From Charina bottae (taxonomy: Eukaryota > Chordata > Lepidosauria > Squamata > Charinaidae), in NCBI GenBank assembly GCA_023362775.1, contig JALMGJ010000003.1, positions 48,367,916 to 48,431,915 of the forward strand: a stretch of 64,000 nt of DNA, written 5' to 3'. The position numbers and the translations under genes are program-made. Positions 49,101-55,200 of the stretch are shown here, piece by piece. The notes beneath the pieces are model-generated. The model searched no databases. It was not told the DNA's origin and saw only the letters and a program-made list of their open reading frames with translations. Position 1 is the stretch's first letter. The number at the start of each line of letters is the position of its first letter.

Positions 49101-52100
49101 ACACTAAGCCACAGTTTGTGCAATCACCATTTTCTGAATAAGTACAATTGACAGGTTTTGTATAACGTGTTAAATCATAAAGCATAGCTAACTGACTACA
49201 ATGGCTGGGCTCAGATAACATACTAAACCAAAACCAAACAAACAGCATCTTCAATTATATCAGTATATGAACCAAGTTACAGTGTTGGATATGATCAGCA
49301 TAAGGTGCCACCAAGCCCCCAAATCCAGATAAAGGCTGGATTTGTGGACCATACTAAACAATATTGTGGTTTGGCTTTGTTTTAGTATGGTCTTTAATTT
49401 CAGCTAAAATGTGATGTGTGAACTGATTCACTCTCTGCCAATAGGTATGTCATAGGTATGTCAAATAGCACAACTGTGAATTGTGCTGCACTAGTTGGAT
49501 GTGTATCAACTATAACATTCAGTTTACCTACATTTATGAGCAAGTTTATCTAAGATGTACCAGGTCATGAAGTACTATCAACGATGACATACTTTTCTTT
49601 TATGAAATTAAATTCTGTTTTAATAAGTCATCCATTAACCAAACAACTCAACTGCATGATTCTAACTAAAAGACTATAATCTCTATACCACCAACACTGA
49701 TTATGCCTTCAAAAAGCCTCTTGTCCATCATCAGTTAGATTAATTCTAACTTTTCCACCATGATTTATCTTACTTTTTTTATCACATCACGTTTCCTTAA
49801 AAGCCAAGGAGCTTATTTGGGACTATTAAAAAAGAGAAGGCACTCAGGATTGATCATGCAAATCACTGTAGTTGTTTCTCCCTTCCAGCAGGAAATCAGA
49901 ATTTCAAAAACATGACAAGATAACCCCCAGGAGATGTCAAGAAATCATTAAGTTCAGTCAACCTCTTCAGGGAGACAATATATTCTTAACAGAGAGCAAT
50001 ACTGTATACTCAATTGCAATGGAACTATCGAAATCCTTTACTAACTGTATCACCATCATCCCATTTATCATAGAAAAAGCTGACCTGAAGTATGTCCTTC
50101 TGATCTGATCCAGTTACCATCTAGCCAGGTTGCCAGGGAAACTATAAAACCCAGAAAATTTCCAACAGGACATCTCAGAGTGTGTCAAGAAGTCTTGCTA
50201 CATAGGAAACAAAATTCTCACCTGGCTGCTATGCTTCCTGGCTGTACTTCTTTCACAAAGATACCAACTTCTCCAACGCTTTGGTTTTTAAGAGCAATCA
50301 CACTAAATCCAAGGCCCCCATTAAATGGTTTCTCTATATCTATATATTCAATTTGCCTGCCCTAAAAAAAGAGAAAAGTAATGTTACAAATAAAATATTT
50401 CTACAATTGCAAAATATTATTTTCTTTTAATAAAGCTAAACTAAGACTTGTATTTAAACATAAGTGAAAATCCCCCAAACCTGCAGAACCTAAAAAGTAA
50501 AGGCATACTTTCTTCATGTTCAAAGCATCAACTGTGTATCTATCACATTTGTTTTGTAAAGCCATTTTAAAATATAATCTATATACAACATTTCTCCTAA
50601 ATAAAATACAGGTAGTCCTCACTTAATGATATTAATTGGGACCGGAATTTCCATCGCTAAGCGATGCGGTCATTAAGCGAGGACCTCCGCGGGTCCCTAA
50701 GTGGCACCTGCCTGCCCATCCACCTTCTCAGTACCAATGCTAGACCTACTGCAGCTGTTCTCGCCACCACTGGGGACTGCTCTTTTGCAAGGGTGGGCAC
50801 CATGGCAGAAACAGCCCTTCTCCTGAGCACCACCAGCTGACACTCCTTAGCCCAGAGCTTTCCAAACTGTGTGTCGCGACACAGAAGTGTGTCGCCACAC
50901 ACAGCGTGGTGTGTTGCCACACCACCCGGAAGCGGCGGCGCGCGCGTGCACGGTGGCCACCATGCGCGCGCGCTGCCGCACGCCCCCCGCGCCGCCACAC
51001 GCCCCCCCGCGCCGCCACCATGCGCGCCGCCGCACGCCCCCCCGCGCCGTCGCCGTGCGCGCGCGCGGCCGCACGCCCCCCTGCGCCGCCGCACGCCCCC
51101 CCATACCGTCGCCGTGCGCGCATGCCGCCGCACACCCCCCCACACCGTCGCCGTGCACCGCGCGCCGCTGCTGCTGCTAGTGTGTCACCAGCGGCAGCAC
51201 TTTGGAAAGCCCTGCCTTAGCCAATGGCACATGCCCTTCCTGCTGGACCAGGTGGATAGGTAGAAACAATTGGGAAGAGACTGTCCCATAAATCCATCAT
51301 GCCATTGATATGGAATATTCCAATACTCTGAGAATAAAGACAGAAATTCTGGGAGAACGTTTTTGGAACTGTTGGTCAGCAAGTCACAAGGACAATAACT
51401 GCCAGATATTGTCCAAAAGGGTTACTGTGTTTTAAAGGTTGCAATGGAGGCTGTTCTATCAATTGCTACTATCATCTGTGAAGCATTGCATTCGTATATT
51501 CTAAGGAGGCAATGAGAACAAACTATTAGCAGACTTTGTTTAAAAATTTAATTCATGATTCAGAAATTGATTTTAGTAACCATGAGGTTTGGAATAAAAA
51601 GGGAACTTTTATATAATATACCACTGCATCTTTACCTTTGCCATCCTTTGGATTATCAAATTAAATTCATCCACTTCAAATCTGGGAATCAGCGGAGCCA
51701 TCTGCTTGTCATTCTGGATGTTCCCATTAACAATAGGATGTGGGTCAGCATCAAATACCAACAACCCTCGCCTAGTAAAATCAAAATCCACTGAACGATC
51801 TGGAGGCATATACCTAAGCTGTGAAGCACAAGGCAAGATATTACCACAGACACTAAATACTTAATACAAAATAATAGCACTAGTGGGCATAAAATACTGC
51901 TTAAGTAACATGGCAGCTCAGTTTATTTATTGAAAAACAATCTAGTAGTTAAGGCACCAGGCTAGAATCCAGGAGTCTCTGAGTTCTAGTCCCGCCCGCC
52001 TTAGGCATGAAAGCCAGCTGGGTCACCTTGGGCCAGTCACTCTCTCTCAGCCCAACTCACCTCACAGGGTTGCTGTTGTAGGGAAAATAGGAGGAGGAAG

Positions 52101-52174
52101 GAGTATTAGGTATGTTCGCCACCTTGAGTTATTTATAAAAATAATAAAGGCGGGATAAAAAATTAATTAAATAA

Positions 52175-52205
<31 letters not shown>

Positions 52206-55200
52206 AAAATACTAGTAAATCAGCCAGCAACTGAACATGTTAATACACCAAGGGCTTATTATTTACCTCAAGTATATGAAGGCCAAAAAACAGAATTCTT
52301 TTGCAGCTAAAAGCAAGGTTGAAAAAAATCATCATCCCGAATTGTTAACATAAATTAACACTTCTTATATTTTAGTTTAGGATTCATTCATTCTACTTAT
52401 TATTTAGCATTCTTCGTTTTCTTACATAAAGGAACTTTTAAACTCAGGGAAGAACAAAGTATTTCAAAATATTCTGCAACTCAGTGTTGTTGTTTTTTGT
52501 AATTATATAATCCAGCCAAACAAATTGTGGAAAAGACACAGACAATAATCAGATTATCTCTATATATTTTCTCAGAGGGACATAATTGGTCATAGTGATC
52601 TACATTTTCATTTTCAGGGGGGGGAAAATCACAACCACCCACAAAACTCCTTTTAACAAATCATCAATGCCTCTTCATTCTGCTCCCCTCCACAGAATAC
52701 ACATTTTAGGGCAAAAGGCCATTAGACCAGAAGGTGGGAGACCATAAATTCTAATCCTGCGTTAAGCACCGAAGCCAGTTAGGTGCTTTTGGGTCACTCT
52801 CTCTCAGCCATAGGAAGATGGCAACGGCAAACCATTCTGAAAATGTTATCAAGAAAACTGCACTGACTGTCCATATAGTCACCAAGAATCAAGATTAACT
52901 CAAAGGCAAAAAAAAAAAAAGGTAGAACCAATATCTAACAGAAAATCTAAAACTTCATGCATACTTTGGACAGCATTTCTTTTCTAAACTTTACATCAGA
53001 GACATTTTCTAGCTCCCAAGATCTAGGCACTTTGCTTTTGAAAACTGATAAGAAAAATGTCACTATAATGATTTATGACTTTTTTTAGTAACTTAATTTT
53101 TTAAATTTAATTTAAAGGAATTAAACTTTATGTAATTTAATAACATGTTACTCCCTAGAGCCTCCTTACTAGGTTGGAATATAAGCCCCTATAAATAAAA
53201 AAGCATTGTGTAATTTTGAATCAAATAAAATACAGTTTAAACCCACAGGAGTTATCACAGAAGTCACAAAAGCAGTCTGTGTTGTAGACTGTTGAGACAA
53301 GAATATAGTCCATATGACAGCTATTAACTGAAGTGATATAATCTTTTAGGGAATGTCAGGTAAAGACTGGAGATGACCCAGATAAACATATCTCCAAAAC
53401 TCATTGGCAACTGTTATAGATATTTCTATAACATCTTATATGCTCCAATAGAATACTATTTACTTCAGCCCCAATTGGGGTGCTACCTATTAGGACAACA
53501 ACTGGCAGCTATATAAGCTTCCCATACGAAAGCCGAACTTGTATCTGTTCAGACTCAGAGGTAGAACCTGTTTCACATGTGCTATTAAAATGTCCATTGC
53601 ACACCCAATGGCAATCAAGTTTAATATTTCCAATTGTTAATCATTCTAATTGCCAACGTGAAGGGCTGTTACCCTTCTCCTTGGTGACCACCCTTCAGAA
53701 ACCTCTAAGAAGATTGCAAAATTCTTAACAATAGCTGTAACTGTTAGAAACCGTCTGGTTCCTCCTTCATGCTATTAACTGTTAGCTGCTAATTGCTTAA
53801 GGATTTTCTCGCAATTTTAAAATTTCCTTTTATAATTATTGTATTGAATGCTGGTTTTTTATTGTGTTTGGTCTTGGATCATAAAGATTTGATTTGATTT
53901 GATTTGATTTGATTTGATTTGATTTGCAGCTGATTATTACCTTAAACTTAGTCTATCCCACAGCAATGTTTACACCAATATGATTGAGGAGACAAATCAT
54001 GTAAATGCCCTGAAACCTTTATCAGAAAATATATCGCGCTCGCGCTCTCTCTCTCTCTCTCCCTCCCTCCCTCCCGGGTCTATGCTATGTAGCATATTGG
54101 GCAGTAAGGGTTTTCCAGCTCTTTCAGTCCTGGGCGATTGTTTCGGCGTCTTTCGATGTGATATGCAATGCCTTCAGGTCTTCTATCAGCATTCTTTGCC
54201 ATGTTATTCGAGGGCATCCTCGTTGTCGTTTAGCATTAGGAGGGATCCAACTCACTGCCACTTTAGGGATCCGATTGTTCTCCATGCGGAAGATGTGGCC
54301 AGCCAGTTGAAGTCTTTTACATGCAACGATGTTATGGAGTTTACATGAGTTGCTCCTGTGGAGCACTTCTTCATTTGTGATGTGATCAAAATATCGAATC
54401 TTTAGAATTCAACGGAGGCACCTCTGTTGAAAGATGTAAAGCCTCTTGTTGATACTTGCTGATGCCTTCCAAGTCTCGCTGGCATAAGTAACTGTCGGGA
54501 TCACAATAGAATTTAACAGATGAAACTTAATCTTCTATTATATGGACGACGAGGACCAGAACTTATTCATCCTCTGAAAAATGGCTATTGCCTTCCCAAT
54601 GCGGCACTTAACGTCCACCTCTGCATCTCCATTCCAGGCGATCACACTACCCAAATAGGTGAACCTCTCCACTTCTCCTAACTACTGCAGTCCGAGTACA
54701 ATTCCCCATGCTGGGTCCGTGGAGCTCACATGCATGATCTTCAATTTTTCGGCGCTTATCCTAAGGCCAACTTTATTTGCCTCGTCTTCCAAGACAGTCG
54801 TGGCATGTTGTAATTTTAGTTCGTCTTCCTCAAGCAAGGTGATATCGTCGGCGAAATCCAAGTCGCCAAAGTGACTTCAAGCATTCCAATAGATGCCTGT
54901 CCCAGTGCGTACTTCAGCTCGCCGCATGACATAATCAAGGGTCACAAGGAAGAGAAGTGGAGACAGGATACAACCTTGTCTGACTCCAGTGGTAATCTCA
55001 AAAAAGTCCGTATCAGGATATAAATATAATAAATAAACCCTGATCCAATTCTTAGTGCTATTTTTTCTTAATAAAGTGATATTGATTACTTTTTTTAACT
55101 GTCAGAAGTGTTCGTTTTTTTTAACTGTCAGAAGTGTTCAGTAGAACAGAATAATAAAGATATATTTTCACACAAAAGTAATGCACAAATATCACTCTGC

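Noticed and set aside
53887..53927. (GATTT)n run as a satellite or interstitial telomere
   Set aside because: It is the 3' tail of a non-LTR retrotransposon that carries a zinc-knuckle coding end just upstream.
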